Shown here one piece after another: positions 43,961-55,660 of a DNA stretch of 64,000 nucleotides. Each line of letters begins with the position of its first letter. The first letter of the stretch is position 1. This DNA is from Malurus cyaneus samueli (Eukaryota; Chordata; Aves; Passeriformes; Maluridae). A program made the translations under genes and the position numbers. The notes under the pieces are model-generated. The model made no database searches. It saw only the letters and a program-made list of their open reading frames with translations, and was not told the DNA's origin. Where the stretch lies: the NCBI GenBank assembly GCA_009741485.1, contig CM019230.1:11628446-11692445 (forward strand), in the 5' to 3' direction.

Positions 43961-44799
43961 CTCCTGGGAGAGCTCTCCCAATCCTTTTACAGTAAAAGCT
44001 AAATTACAGTCCAATTTCCCCTGAAAGCCTCACTCCCCATGGCAGTGAGCAGAGATCACACACAACAACCACCCCGAACCTGGGGAATCATCACAAACCC
44101 CGCGCTGCCTTGGGGCTGAGGGAAACGCTCTCATCTGGCCCCATAATGCTTCAATAACCCACAGTAATGCAGAGTTTGGGTAACTAACTCAGCTGCAGGA
44201 TAGCATCGCCGTGCCACAAAAGAGATTTAAAAGTAATACCTACAGACCCCACGAACAGACAGGGAGGATCATTATCTTTGAGACTTTCCCAAGGTGATAG
44301 TGATGCTTCCCTTTGTTTGCTAACAGGGACTGTGTATTCCACCAATTATCATCATCCCCTGGAGTCTGGGTTTTATTAGAAGAGCAGGTTTATGTATAGA
44401 TTAAAAGCAGCACAGGGCAATATGGAAAGTTAGTGTGTCCATGGTTCATAAAGACAAGCAGTCTGGTCAAGATAAGAAGCACAATTAGTGGAAAGCAGAA
44501 GATCTTGAGTTCAAAGCAATAACCCCATGATGCTGGTTCCAGGCATAGAGAATCCCCAAAGATTCGGGCATCAAGACAGCGGGCATCAAGAGAGGACACT
44601 GAGGGACAGGTCTGGAGCCTGCCAGAGGCTGCTCATGGCTTCCAGAGATGGGGACATCACCCTGAGCCAGGAGGGTGTGCAGCTGGGTCTGGGGCTCAGT
44701 GCACACTCCATCCACAAACTGGAATAGCTGCAGAGTGTGGACAGCTCAGAGCCTCTCCCTGAAGGTGCCCTAAGGCTGGGCCCACCACTGGACAGGACC

Positions 44800-44869
44800 N
44801 NNNNNNNNNNNNNNNNNNNNNNNNNNNNNNNNNNNNNNNNNNNNNNNNNNNNNNNNNNNNNNNNNNNNN
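44800..44869. other. Assembly gap (70 N)
   Basis: This run of undetermined bases begins exactly where tandem copy 1 stops (GGACAGGACC). The same GGACAGGACC continues without a break at 49,792. Confidence 0.99.
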
Positions 44870-44915
<46 letters not shown>

Positions 44916-45114
44916 GCGGAAAAAAGAGAGAATCCCCCCGGGAGGAATTCCCCCCCCCCCCTCCCTTTCCCCGGCCCCCCAAAAACCTCCCCCCGGGGGA
45001 TTGGGGCCCCCGGGTCCATTTCCCCCCAGGGGTTTCCCCCCCCCCCCCTTGGCCCCCGGCCAACCGGCCCATTTTTTTCCCGGATTTTCCCCCACTCCCC
45101 TTTCCGGCAATTTC
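44870..45114. other. Poly-A run and homopolymer-distorted contig end
   Basis: It has 43 A followed by about 200 bases with long C, G and A runs (for example twelve C in a row). The following bases grade into the ATTCCCGG minisatellite. This is typical of a low-quality contig end and should not be read as biology. Confidence 0.85.
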
Positions 45115-45329
45115 CTGGCCCGGCCATTCCACGGTTCCTGCCCAGCCCGGCCCATTCCCGGATTCTCTTTCGTGGCCAACCCCGGGATGCCCGGTCATTC
45201 CCGAGGTTCTGCCCAGCCCGGTCCTTCCCGGGGTTCTGTCCAGCCCGGCCATTCCCGGGATGCCCGGTCATTCCCGGCTTCTCTTCCCGGCCCCTCCCGG
45301 GATACCCGGTCATTCCCGAGGTTCCGCCC
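45115..45329. repeat. Minisatellite remnant, second copy
   Basis: These are ATTCCCGG-type units, equivalent to the right end of the array at 39,785-40,455. It leads into the second tandem copy. Confidence 0.88.
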
Positions 45330-45799
45330 GGCCCGGCCACTCCCGTGTTTGGCCCGGCCATTGCCGTGGTTCCACCCTGGTGCTGCTGGGACCGGAGCCC
45401 CGCTGGCGCTGACCCGAGTGCCCCGCTGGACTCCGCACATCCCATTCCCACCGTCAGACCCGCTTGCCTCACCGGCCCCAGCCCAGCTTTCCCATGGCAG
45501 TCTCGTCCCATAAAGCCATTTATTCCCAGCTCGGTGACACGGACACAGGCCGAGCTGGTTCCTCCGAGGAGGGACCTCAAACAGGGAACCCCCGGGGTTT
45601 TGTCCCCTCACAGTCTCTTCGCTCGCAGCTCAGGCTCTCCCTGCCGAGCCCTCAGCCCCACCGTGTCCCTCAGTGTCCCTCCCCCGGCTGTGCCACGGTG
45701 GGGACACAGCTGAGCCCATCCCTGCACCGGGGAACAGAAACAGCAAGTTAAAGTGCAGGTTTCCCCGACCTCTTCTTGAGGAAGCCCGTCCCAGTGTTT

Positions 45800-46444
45800 G
45801 ATCTCCTTCTCTGTAAGGAAATGCTTCCGAATGTCAGTAGGATGTTTCATCTCGCTAAGGAGATTTAATTAGAGACAGTGTTTACAAGTAGGGCTTTGAA
45901 GCTGTAATGTGTTTCTGCTTTTCAAATGTCAGTGTTGCTGCAGCATGAGTAGGAATGTGTAAAACCGGAGGTGTTTTTGAGCACAGAGCAGTGGTATGAG
46001 TTGAGGTTCCATTCTTGCTTAATCCTCAGAAGAGGGCAGGGTTTTGTGCTTGCTTGGCTAAAGAGGGGAGCAAGAAGCAGCAGCTTCTAGAAACCAGACT
46101 GTCTAGAAAAGCTTTTTGGGGTAAATTGTAGAGTGTGTAGAATTGAAAAGGGAAAGAATGTTCCCTTGACTTGTGGAGAAACTCTTAATCTGGCAATACA
46201 TGGATCTTGTTTCCTGTCCCTCTTTATTGAGTGAAAATTCTGTTTTACTCTTTCCAGATTCACCCGAGGAAGGGGAAATTCCTGGCAGCAAAAGCACAGG
46301 AGATGGGCCTGCCAGTGTGAGTGTGAGAGCCCAGCCTGGGGCACGGGGCAGCAGCAGGCACTGGGATGTTGGCAAGCTTAATATTTCTGTGGCCTTGTTT
46401 TCAGGGGAACTCCAGCCATCCTTCCCATCATTACAGCTCTCAAA
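45800..46444 (+). pseudogene. ELAC2: Inverted partial copy of ELAC2 (exons 9-10 and introns)
   Basis: This is the reverse complement of about 34,806-35,430. Exon 9 (46258-46316) is full length with one silent change and keeps both splice sites. Intron 9 looks identical. Exon 10 is cut after about 40 bases (46405-46444). The intron 8 part shows real substitutions, so this is an older event than the indel-only duplications. Confidence 0.87.
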
Positions 46445-47209
46445 GCCAGGCAGGGCCAAGCTGGGGCAGGTCCTCACTCAGAGGTGCTGTCCCTCTCCTC
46501 AGTGGCTGGACAGGGCTGGCCTGGCCTGACCTCACCCCTCTGGACCTCAATGACCCTGTGATTCCCCAGGCTGCCCCGTTCCCCACTGCTCTTCTCCAAC
46601 AGGAGTCCATTCGGGACCTGTGTACAAACACCAGGCTGCAGCTCTGTTTATTTTTGAGCTCTCCAAACCCAGTGTGAGCTCTCATGAGGCTTTTGTTCAC
46701 TTCAAAACGAGCCACTTGATGTTATTATAACCAGAGTATTCCAACGTAAACAACCCTGACCATCAGTATCCCTGAGTTCCAAAGAAAAACCTTATCTTTC
46801 CCAGTGCTTTGCTTTCCAAACACTTTCTCTCTTTATTCTTAGTGCCAATGTTCTTCTCTTTCTATTCCAGTGATCCTTTCAGTCAGGACCTCTCTAAATC
46901 CCAGATCCTGCCATGGTGTTTACAGCTGTTCTGTCAGTCTTTGTTCAGACCTGTAATTCCCTTACTATTCTCCTGACTCCCATCACTTCACAACAGCTCA
47001 AATGAGCATGGTAGTTTTCCCTGGTTTTCCTCACTTTTGTGTGACATAAAAGGTTTGTTCCTTTGAGTAGCAAACTCTTTTTTTCACACACATTTCGCAT
47101 GTTACAGTGCTGCAGCCTAGAGCTCACTGATGGCACTTGCCTTTGTTCCCCACCTGAGAAGGGAAACTTTGGTTTACGTCTCAAACTCTGGGCTGGGGCA
47201 GCCTCACTT

Positions 47210-47710
47210 TGAGTCCTGGGGGCAGTCTTGGGCACCACAACATAAGAAAGATCTGAAGCTCCTAGATAGTGTCAGGAAGAAGGACACAAAGAAGATGGGG
47301 AAGGGCCTTGAGGGGCCATATGAGGAGTAGCTGAGGGCACTGGGTTTGTTCATAGGAGCAGAGGAGATGGAGGTCGGACCACACCAGGGGCTGCAGCTCC
47401 TCCCAAGGGCAGCTCTGATCTCTGCTCCCTGGGACAGGGACAGAACCCAGGGAAATGGCCTGGAAGGTGGGCCAGACAGGTCCAGGCTGGAGAGCAGGGA
47501 AAGGTTCTTCTGTCCCCAGAGGGTGCTGGCACTGCCCAGGCTCCCCAGGGAATGGTCCCAGAGCTCCAGGAGCGTTTGGGCAGCGCTGCCAGGGATGGAC
47601 AGGGAGGGATTGTTGGGGGGTCTGGGCAGGGACAGGGGCTGGACTGATGATCCCTGTGGGTCTTTTCCCACTTGAGAGACTGTGATACTGTGATTCTGTG
47701 ATTTTTAAAT
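47210..47710 (+). mobile_element. CR1 fragment, copy 2
   Basis: This is a CR1 3' region ending in a GATACTGTGATTCTGTGA tail. It matches 42,290-42,760 but with fewer missing bases. Confidence 0.83.
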
Positions 47711-48477
47711 TGCTCCCACATAAATGCTGGAGTTTCCAAAGGCAAGTGCTCTCTGCACATTCTTGCCCTACTGCTTCATCCATCCTTCCCCTGGCAGTAC
47801 TTTTCTGGTCAGGTGTATGAGGAAGCATGAAAATACCTTTTTTTGTGCTTAATACATATTTGAAATACTTTTGGGAACACAGGAGTTTTCTTAGGGCTCT
47901 GACCAGCTGGCATGGGGGTTCCAGCCAATGTTTCTTTAGTGGGTGAAGTAACTAAGAAGGCGTGTGGTATTTTTCATCAAATGAACTCTGGCAATTCTGT
48001 CTAATCTTGCTGACTTGGGGTTGTGTGCACAGTCAAGTGCAGAGAGCTGTGACTTCACTTCTGCAGAGAGACAGAACTGCTTGCAATACCTCATCAATCT
48101 TATGAAGATTTCACTGGAAGTGCATAAAACCCCTGAACCTGATCAGAGGCTCACAACAACAGCATGAATGCTTTTTACTGTTAAGGCTCTAGAGTGCCCT
48201 GTATCTCACATTGGGGCAGGAATTTCTAAGATTGCATCCTGGTTCAGGAAGAAATGGCTTTTGTTTCGCAGTTTTGGTCCTTGTCTTGGGTATGAGTTGT
48301 CCCATCCTGACAGGTGGGTTGGTGGATAAGCAGGGACATCCCTGAGTTCAGTCCCTGCAGTGCCTGTGAAGGGGATGACTGAGGGTGGCTCCTTCCCTGT
48401 GCTGGCAGCTGGTCAGTTCTGCAGCTGCTGTGACAGTGCCACCAGCAGGGCCCTGAGGGGGCCTCTGGCACAGGGAG

Positions 48478-48932
48478 GACATGGAGCTGCTGGACCCAGG
48501 CCAGAGGAGGCCACCAAGATGACCAGAGGCATGGAGTACCTCTCGTATGACAAAAGGCTGAGAGAATTGAGATTGTTCAACCTGGAGAAGAGAAGCTTCG
48601 GGGTGACCTCATTGTGACCTTCTACTACCTAAAGGGACCCTATAGGAGAGAGACTGTTTTCAAAGGCCTGGAGTGACAGGACAAGGGAGAATCACTTCAA
48701 AAATCTATTTAGATTGGATGTTAGGAATAAATTCTTTCCTGTGAGGGTTGGAAGGCCTTGGCACAGGGTGCCCAGAGAAGCTTTGGCTGCCCCATCCCTG
48801 GCAAGGCCAGGCTGGACACTGGGGCTTGGAGCAGCCTGGGACAGTGGAAGGTGTCCTTGTCCATGGCAGAGGTTGGAATGAGGTGAACTTTAATGTCCCT
48901 TTCAACCCCACCATTCTGGAATTCTGTGACAC
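48478..48932 (+). mobile_element. CR1 fragment, copy 2
   Basis: The CR1 landmarks are GGCACAGGGTGCCCAGAGAA, GGGACAGTGGAAGGTGTCCT and a TTCTGGAATTCTGTGACAC tail. It is the cleaner copy of 43,520-43,960. Confidence 0.85.
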
Positions 48933-49039
48933 TCCAGAAGCACAACATCTCCTGGGAGAGCTCTCCCAATCCTTTTACAGTAAAAGCTAAATTACAGTCC
49001 AATTTCCCCTGAAAGCCTCACTCCCCATGGCAGTGAGCA

Positions 49040-49350
49040 GAGATCACACACAACAACCACCCCGAACCTGGGGAATCATCACAAACCCCGCGCTGCCTTG
49101 GGGCTGAGGGAAACGCTCTCATCTGGCCCCATAATGCTTCAATAACCCACAGTAATGCAGAGTTTGGGTAACTAACTCAGCTGCAGCGATAGCATCAGCC
49201 GTGCCACAAAAGAGATTTAAAAGTAATAACCTGACAGACCCCACGAACAGACAAGGGAGGATCATTATCTTTGAGACTTTCCCAAGGTGATAGTGATGCT
49301 TCCCTTTGTTTGCTAACAGGGACTGTGTATTCCACCAATTATCATCATCC
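49040..49350. promoter_or_regulatory. Possible conserved non-coding element (also at 44,045-44,350)
   Basis: This is single-copy-looking DNA without repeats. It has ATAATGCTTCAATAA, TAACTCAGCTGCAG and AATTATCATCATCC, plus several TAAT and GATA-type motifs. The composition resembles vertebrate enhancers, but conservation cannot be judged from one sequence. Confidence 0.3.
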
Positions 49351-49794
49351 CCTGGAGTCTGGGTTTTATTAGAAGAGCAGGTTTATGTATAGATTAAAAG
49401 CAGCACAGGGCAATATGGAAAGTTAGTGTGTCCATGGTTCATAAAGACAAGCAGTCTGGTCAAGATAAGAAGCACAATTAGTGGAAAGCAGAAGATCTTG
49501 AGTTCAAAGCAATAACCCCATGATGCTGGTTCCAGGCATAGAGAATCCCCAAAGATTCGGGCATCAAGACAGCGGGCATCAAGAGAGGACACTGAGGGAC
49601 AGGTCTGGAGCCTGCCAGAGGCTGCTCATGGCTTCCAGAGATGGGGACATCACCCTGAGCCAGGAGGGTGTGCAGCTGGGTCTGGGGCTCAGTGCACACT
49701 CCATCCACAAACTGGAATAGCTGCAGAGTGTGGACAGCTCAGAGCCTCTCCCTGAAGGTGCCCTAAGGCTGGGCCCACCACTGGACAGGACCCT

Positions 49795-52390
49795 GCCCTT
49801 GAGGAGTGACGGCAATGGTCAGCATCACCTCAACATGGGAAGGACTTCCCTGTAGGCACAGCACGATCTTGGGGCATGGACACTCCATCAGGCTGTCCCA
49901 GACCCCCTTTCCCAATGCCCTTTGGGCCAGACATATTCCTGCCCACACTGCCAGCCCCTCAGAGGCAAGCCCAGCTCATGGAAACTGCACAAAATTGAAT
50001 CCCAGATGGATTAATAATTGGAACGTGGTGTCCAAGATGAAGGCATGCAGGGTTGAGCTGGCAACATGTGTGGGTGTCCCTAAGCCTTTCCTTGGAACAA
50101 TTTTATACAGCCCCCAGAAGGGTGTGATATTATTCAATTACCCCTAAATCTTCTCCCCTAACATCCCTTGAAACAGAATTGCATTTGAGCGAAGGTTCCT
50201 GTGTGAGCCTTGCTTCCCATAACAATCCCCAGTTTCCCTTCTGAGCAACCAGGGTTGAAATCCCCAAATGCCCAGGTGGGCAATGGTGAGCCTGCAGAAA
50301 GGACTGCATGGGACAACAGGAGGGTTTCACAGAAGGTCCCCTCCTGCTCGCCATTGCAACGTGCAGCTCCAAAAGCTCAAAGGATTTGCCTTAAAAGCTG
50401 CTGAGTTTGGCTCAGCAGAGCTCCAGGGGTGGATTTACTCTTTGAACCTGGGGTTCCTGAGTGATACAGTAACTGCAGTTACCAATGGCATCAGGTAATA
50501 GGGAACAGATTGGGAATCCAGCAGCAGAAATCAATTTAACAACGCCTCTTTTGCCATCAACATGGGATTTGAGTGGATATCGTGAATAGGATTACCTTAA
50601 GAGGTGAGCTCTTGGGTGGTTTATCCCTCAGATTAGTGGCATTTTACTGAAAAAGTCTTGTTTCTCAGCAACAAATAATGACACTACTTGGCAGAGAAGA
50701 GGGGAGATTTTCAAAAAATAGTACAGGACATGACAGGCACTGTCTTAGCCAGTAAAACCTTCTAAAAAAACCCAAAAATAAATATGCAAAACTACAGGCA
50801 GCTAAACAGGAAAGAGAAAAAATCATGAGGCCTCAGAAACACTTGAATTTAGAATGATTTCAGGGAGCCAACAGCAAGGTGTAACCAGGGAGCTTCATGA
50901 AAGAGGAGTTTGTTTTTCTTATCTGCAATCTCCCGCAGCCCCCCTGTCCTGTGTCTGCCAGAGGAGCAGATGTATGGATAAGCCTGGCCCCCGCAGAGCC
51001 CAACCTCCCTCTCCCAGTCCTCCCAGTCTGGGTATATTGCTTTCTGCTCTTTCAATAAAAGAAAGGTAAAGACCCAACACCCAGCTGCAGAGGCTTGTGA
51101 TGATTTTCAATATTGCCTGTCAAAGCATAAATTAAATCAATTGCTGTTAGTTCAAGGAGGAACACAATCCTTCTCCCTGTAATTTGCTCTTTGTCCCCTG
51201 TCCATGGCTCACACAAACCCAGCCGAGTCATCCAGCTGAACGTCCCTGGTTTGAAGTGAGTTCAGTCATACCCAAAATACTTCCCCTTCTACAGCAGGAG
51301 CTGGGGCTGCTCAGATGGATGAACTGAGGCTTTTCCCTCCTGCCATAAACTGCAACAGTGTGGCTGAGCCCTGGGAAGTGGGAGAGCATGAAACACAGCA
51401 GGAACAACCCCATCAGGTCATGCTGTGTGTCACAGTCGTGTCTGCCAGCTCAGGGATATACAGCAAGAAGCTGTCCCCTGCTCCAGGTCAAATCATCATT
51501 AAATGGGACAGCAGTGAGCAGCACAGGCTGCACAACAGAGGGAAAATCTTAGAGGGGCCGATGGTAGAAACTGAGGTGAGACCAGGAAGTTTGCTGTTCA
51601 ATCAGTGTTCATAAAATCCAAACTCTTGGACATACAACACCTGGACAGGACATGCAGGCAGCATCAACTTCAGCCTCACCAGACCCTCCTCCTCTGAGCT
51701 GTTGCTGTCCAGTCTATCACCATCAGGCTACCCCTGGGCTTAACGTGTCCAGATCCAGAGATTTCAATAGCTTTTCCCTGGACAGCTTCAGGATGTGGCA
51801 AACTGCCAGAATACAGAAACCAGCTCGTGTCTCTGATTCAGAAGCATTTTTGCTTCTGTCTCCTCAAGATGTGTCTGTACTCATTCCTGTGTGATCCAGG
51901 AGGTTGGTATCATCCCTTCAGAGGATTGATCCAGGCCTGATTATCCTGTGCACAGCCAGCATGGTGCCTTCCTGGCTCAGTTCCATCCCTCTGACAGCCC
52001 TTACCAAGCTGAAGCCAATCTGAGGGGCACTTCAGGACCAGGTGTCAAATAGTGGACAAGGCTCAGTCTGCCCTGGAGACTGAAGGAGATCTGGGGATAA
52101 CATGGAGAAAACCCCACCTTCATGGGCAGGGATTGCCTGATCTGCCCAGGGACAGGCAGGTGTCACAGACCAGCCTGATGTCCGGTCACTGCGCTGTCAC
52201 CAACAGCAGTGCGCTCCTGGGAGGCCATGTGGGGAGACTGACTCAAGGTCTGGCCTACACACCCTCAGCTTAGACCCCAAGAGTCAAGAAACCCCCAGCT
52301 GTGCTCTGGAGCTTTCTGCAAGACCTTCATTGCAAGGGCAGGCCAGACTCTGAGCACTGGGACCCACTGTCCCGCTGCCCACCCTGAAGC
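49795..52390. other. Intergenic DNA without recognisable gene
   Basis: Mixed composition, no CR1 that I can identify and no exon-like open frame with homology. An AATAAA lies at 51,052-51,057 (plus strand), but no transcript can be inferred from it. Confidence 0.6.
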
Positions 52391-53600
52391 AGCTCTGTGG
52401 GGTTGCTCTGGACGGGGTGGCTCCATCCCCTCCCGGGGACCAGGTCCCCCAGTCCTCCTCGGACACCTCGAGCACTGCCAGGCAGGTGTGGGGCACAGTG
52501 GCCGGGACGCAGCTCCAGTTCCACTGCACGGGCTGGGTTCCCCCGCACTCTGCCCGAGAGGCTCCCCGGGCACCGCCTCGGCGGGCCGGGACCCCCGGTG
52601 CGGTTCGGCCCCGCGGGGTCGGGGCAGCTCCTGAGAGTGATCGCTGGTCGTGCCTGCCCAGCGCGGAGGGTCGTCACCTCCCACAGCCCCGGGAGCAGCC
52701 CCGGCCAGGCGGGTCCCCGGGATGCCACGGGGACAGGAGCGACGGGGCCCGGTCCGGGCTGGGCTCTGGGGGCTGCGGGTGGATGCGGGGTTGAGGTGTC
52801 TGGGCATGATCATGCCCGTTCCCGCAGCCCCTTCCCGCGCAGTTCCATTCCCGCAGTTCCATTCCCGCAGTTCCATTCCCGCAGCCTCCCGCAGTTCCAT
52901 TCCCGCAGTTCCCGCAGCCATCCCCAGTTCCATTCCGCAGTTCCATTCCCGCAGTTCCATTCCCGCAGCCCCTTCCCGCAGTTCCATTCCCGCAGCCCCT
53001 TCCCGCAGTTCCATTCCCGCAGCCCTTCCCGCAGTTCCATTCCCGCAGTTCCCGTCCCGCAGTTCCATTCCCGCAGTTCCATTCCCGCAGTTCCCATCCC
53101 GCAGTTCCATTCCCGCAGTTCCATTCCCGCAGTTCCATTCCCGCAGTTCCATTCCCGCAGTTCCCGTCCCGCAGTTCCATTCCCGCAGTTCCATTCCCGC
53201 AGTTCCATTCCCGCAGCCCCGTCCCCAGTTCCGGCGCTGCAGCGGCCCCAGCCCGGCCCTAGATGGCACCGCGACTCCGCCGCCGCCGCCGCGTCCCGCC
53301 GGGGCCGAGCGGGGTGAGCACGGGCGCCCGGAGAGTCCCGCAGCCGCCGGCCCCTCGCCCCCTACCAGCCCTGCTGCCCCCGAGCTGCCCCGCCGCCACC
53401 TCCCAAGCTGTCCCGCTGTCCCTTGTGCTGCTCTGCTCCACCCGGCTGCTCCCGGTGCTGCCCTGTCCCCTCCGTGCTGCCCCCGGGCTGCCCCAGCACT
53501 TGCTGCTGCTCCGGGCTCACCCCACCCGGGGAGCCTGGGAGCTCCCTCCATAGCGCATACAGAGCTCCCTCCCGCTGTCACCTGCCCTCGGTGCCACCTT
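52390..53600. promoter_or_regulatory. CpG-rich block (possible CpG island promoter)
   Basis: GC and CpG are high from about 52,420 to 53,550 in both directions around a minisatellite. A short ATG frame at 53,263 (MAPRLRRRRRVPPGPSG) runs into a GGTGAGCA donor-like site. That would suit a 5' exon of an unknown gene, but there is no homology support. Confidence 0.4.
52818..53232. repeat. 14-base minisatellite (GCAGTTCCATTCCC)
   Basis: About 28 units of GCAGTTCCATTCCC include variants CAGTTCCCGTCCC and CAGCCCCTTCCC. Three units make 42 bases, so the array translates with a 14-residue period in all frames and makes the long minus-strand frame at 52,265-53,581. Confidence 0.95.
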
Positions 53601-55290
53601 TAGCATCCTCAATGTAACCTCTGTGGCAAGGCCATGCTCCCCGGGGCACCCTGCCGGGGGAGCAGACCCAGCTCCTGCAGCTGCACAGGCAGGGCCTGTG
53701 CCCCATGGGTGCCCTGTGCCCCTCCGGTGCAGCCCTAACACTGCAGCCCAGCAGTCTGGGACATGGGACCCTGCCCCACAGAGGATGGTGTGACACTCAG
53801 GATCAGCCCCACTTCCCAACCTCACCCCTGGGCCGGCCCCAGACACAGCTTGGACAGCCCAGGACCCCAAGTTGCTGCTGTGTTTTCACCAGCTCGACCA
53901 TCCCAGGACTTCCATCACAGGGCCTTGAGGCTAATGCTTGGTATGGGTTACTCCTGAGAATTAAAGTGAGCCATGGAGCATTCATGGAAAGTGTCCTCCC
54001 TTTCCTCCCCAGGAGAATGATCCCCCAAGGAGAAGCAGTGGGCTTTCCTGCATTCTGAATCTGCATCACTCCAGCCTTCTCCCCATCCCACTGCTCACAT
54101 GGCTTGTGTGCCACAGGAGCAGATCCCTTCAGGACCCAGTGAGTGCCCAGGACCTCTCTGCCTGTTACATGTATGACCAGCTCTGTGACCTCCTCCAGAC
54201 ATCAGGATTCATGCTGCAGTTTCACCAGCAGCTGGCATGTTCCCAGAGAGTGGTGCAGGGAGAGCAGGACAGCCCAGAGCAGGTCTGCCATGGCAGAACC
54301 AGCCCCTCTAGGTCCCAGGTGGACTCAGTGGTTCTGGACCTCAGTGCAGGTAGGGATGCCGGGATCCTACCTCTGCTCAGGGTGGTCCCTCGGTACAAAG
54401 CTGCTGCCTATCACTCCAAGTCAGAAACAAACTGGAGAGTGGACACAGTTCAGTGGGTTGCTGACAGTTCACCCTTGACACAGAGCTCTTTTCATTCCAT
54501 CCCCCTCCTCATTTATTTATGGTCCTTCATTGCAGCGTGGCTTCACCCTGATGGACAGTGTTTGCACATGTTCCTCTTATCCAGAACATGGGGCTTTGCA
54601 GCCACTTCTCTATTTACTGTAATTTTTAGCTCAGACACAACCAGAACTCCCACCCTGTCTGGGCGTCTCAGTGCAGAAAACAAGACTAAACTATTTTGGG
54701 ATGTTTTTCCCTTTTCCTCATACTTGGGTGCTTTCCCATGTGGCTAAGTCTTTGGAGCCTTGGGGAGGGTGAACCTGTTTCACACATCCCCGAGAGCTGC
54801 CTCTGACCCCTGCACTCACTTTAACCCTCCTCTGACCACAGGTACATCCCACACAGGGCAGCCTCATGATCCACTTGGTGTTCCGGGCTAGGCAATGCAT
54901 CCAGTGTCAGGGATGAGCTGAGAGCACAGCCCATGGGAACGAGCCTGCCAGGCTCCATCCTCACCCTCCTCCTTGTCACCCTGTCTGCTCACACCTCCTC
55001 AGGGTGCCCAGACTGCTGCGTGCTGCTGCCCCAAAACAAGGCAGGGCCATGGGTTTGGCCCTGTTTGCCTGGCAAATGTGGAAAAGAGCCTAGAAAATGC
55101 CCCTTTGCCTCCATCACTCCCATTTTAGTCCCATTGCGTGGTAACCGCTGGGGAAAGGCTGGCAATGTGCAAAACTTCCCCCCTCCCGCCTGTGTCACAG
55201 CCAAGGGTCTCTCTATTGAAGTTTACTTAAAGGTCTAATAAAATTTCCAAACTGGAAAAATCTTTATGCAGAGGTTTGCTTTGTTTAAAG
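53600..55290. other. Intergenic DNA without recognisable gene
   Basis: Ordinary mixed sequence. Open frames here show no recognisable protein family, and I see no repeats. Confidence 0.55.
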
Positions 55291-55660
55291 GAAGAAGACC
55301 ATAAAGATAAAGCCTTGCCTGCCCGCCGCTCCCCTCCTGCTGCCCGGGTGAGGGGCTGCGGCTCAGCCCTTCCCTCCCAGCCCGGCTGCGCTGGAGGAAA
55401 AGCTTGTTTTCCTAACGAGAAGTTTGAAGATTAAAAGGGGAAAAAATCAGCCATTTGGAATCCTCTACTGACGCTGCAAATACCCTCGTTAATAGATATG
55501 TCTCGTTTTGTTACCTCATTTTAATTAATCACTAAACAAAGACAGCTGCCAAATTTTGGCTCTGGCTTTGAGCCTACAACTGACTTGGAGCCCTTGAAAA
55601 ATAGACTATTTATGGTGCCTGGGCTTAAAGCTTAAATTTCTTGTATAAACTTTACCCTCC
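55290..55660. promoter_or_regulatory. Possible AT-rich regulatory element
   Basis: It contains AAGATAAAGCC (GATA type), TTTTAATTAATCACTAAAC (homeobox type) and CTATTTATGG at 55,606-55,615, one base off a MEF2 site. There is no repeat or coding signal. It is a candidate enhancer by motif density only. Confidence 0.3.

Larger units (their letters stand above)
40456..44799. repeat. Tandem block, first copy (matches 45,330-49,792)
   Basis: From the end of the minisatellite to the gap, this matches 45,330-49,792 throughout in the same orientation. Copy 1 is shorter, mostly through single-base deletions. It contains no gene, but has CR1 pieces, the inverted ELAC2 fragment and a possible conserved element. 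Confidence 0.92.
45330..49792. repeat. Tandem block, second copy
   Basis: This is the second copy of 40,456-44,799 and seems the cleaner consensus. After 49,792 the sequence continues as single-copy DNA. Confidence 0.92.

Noticed and set aside
52265..53581. Minus-strand open frame of 438 codons with a glycine- and asparagine-rich repeat
   Set aside because: It is the translation of the 14-base array. It is open because of the repeat, not because of selection.
54933..55238. Plus-strand frame with a signal-peptide-like start (MGTSLPGSILTLLLVTL)
   Set aside because: It is 101 codons with no family resemblance, no splice context and no second exon. A hydrophobic start alone is weak evidence.
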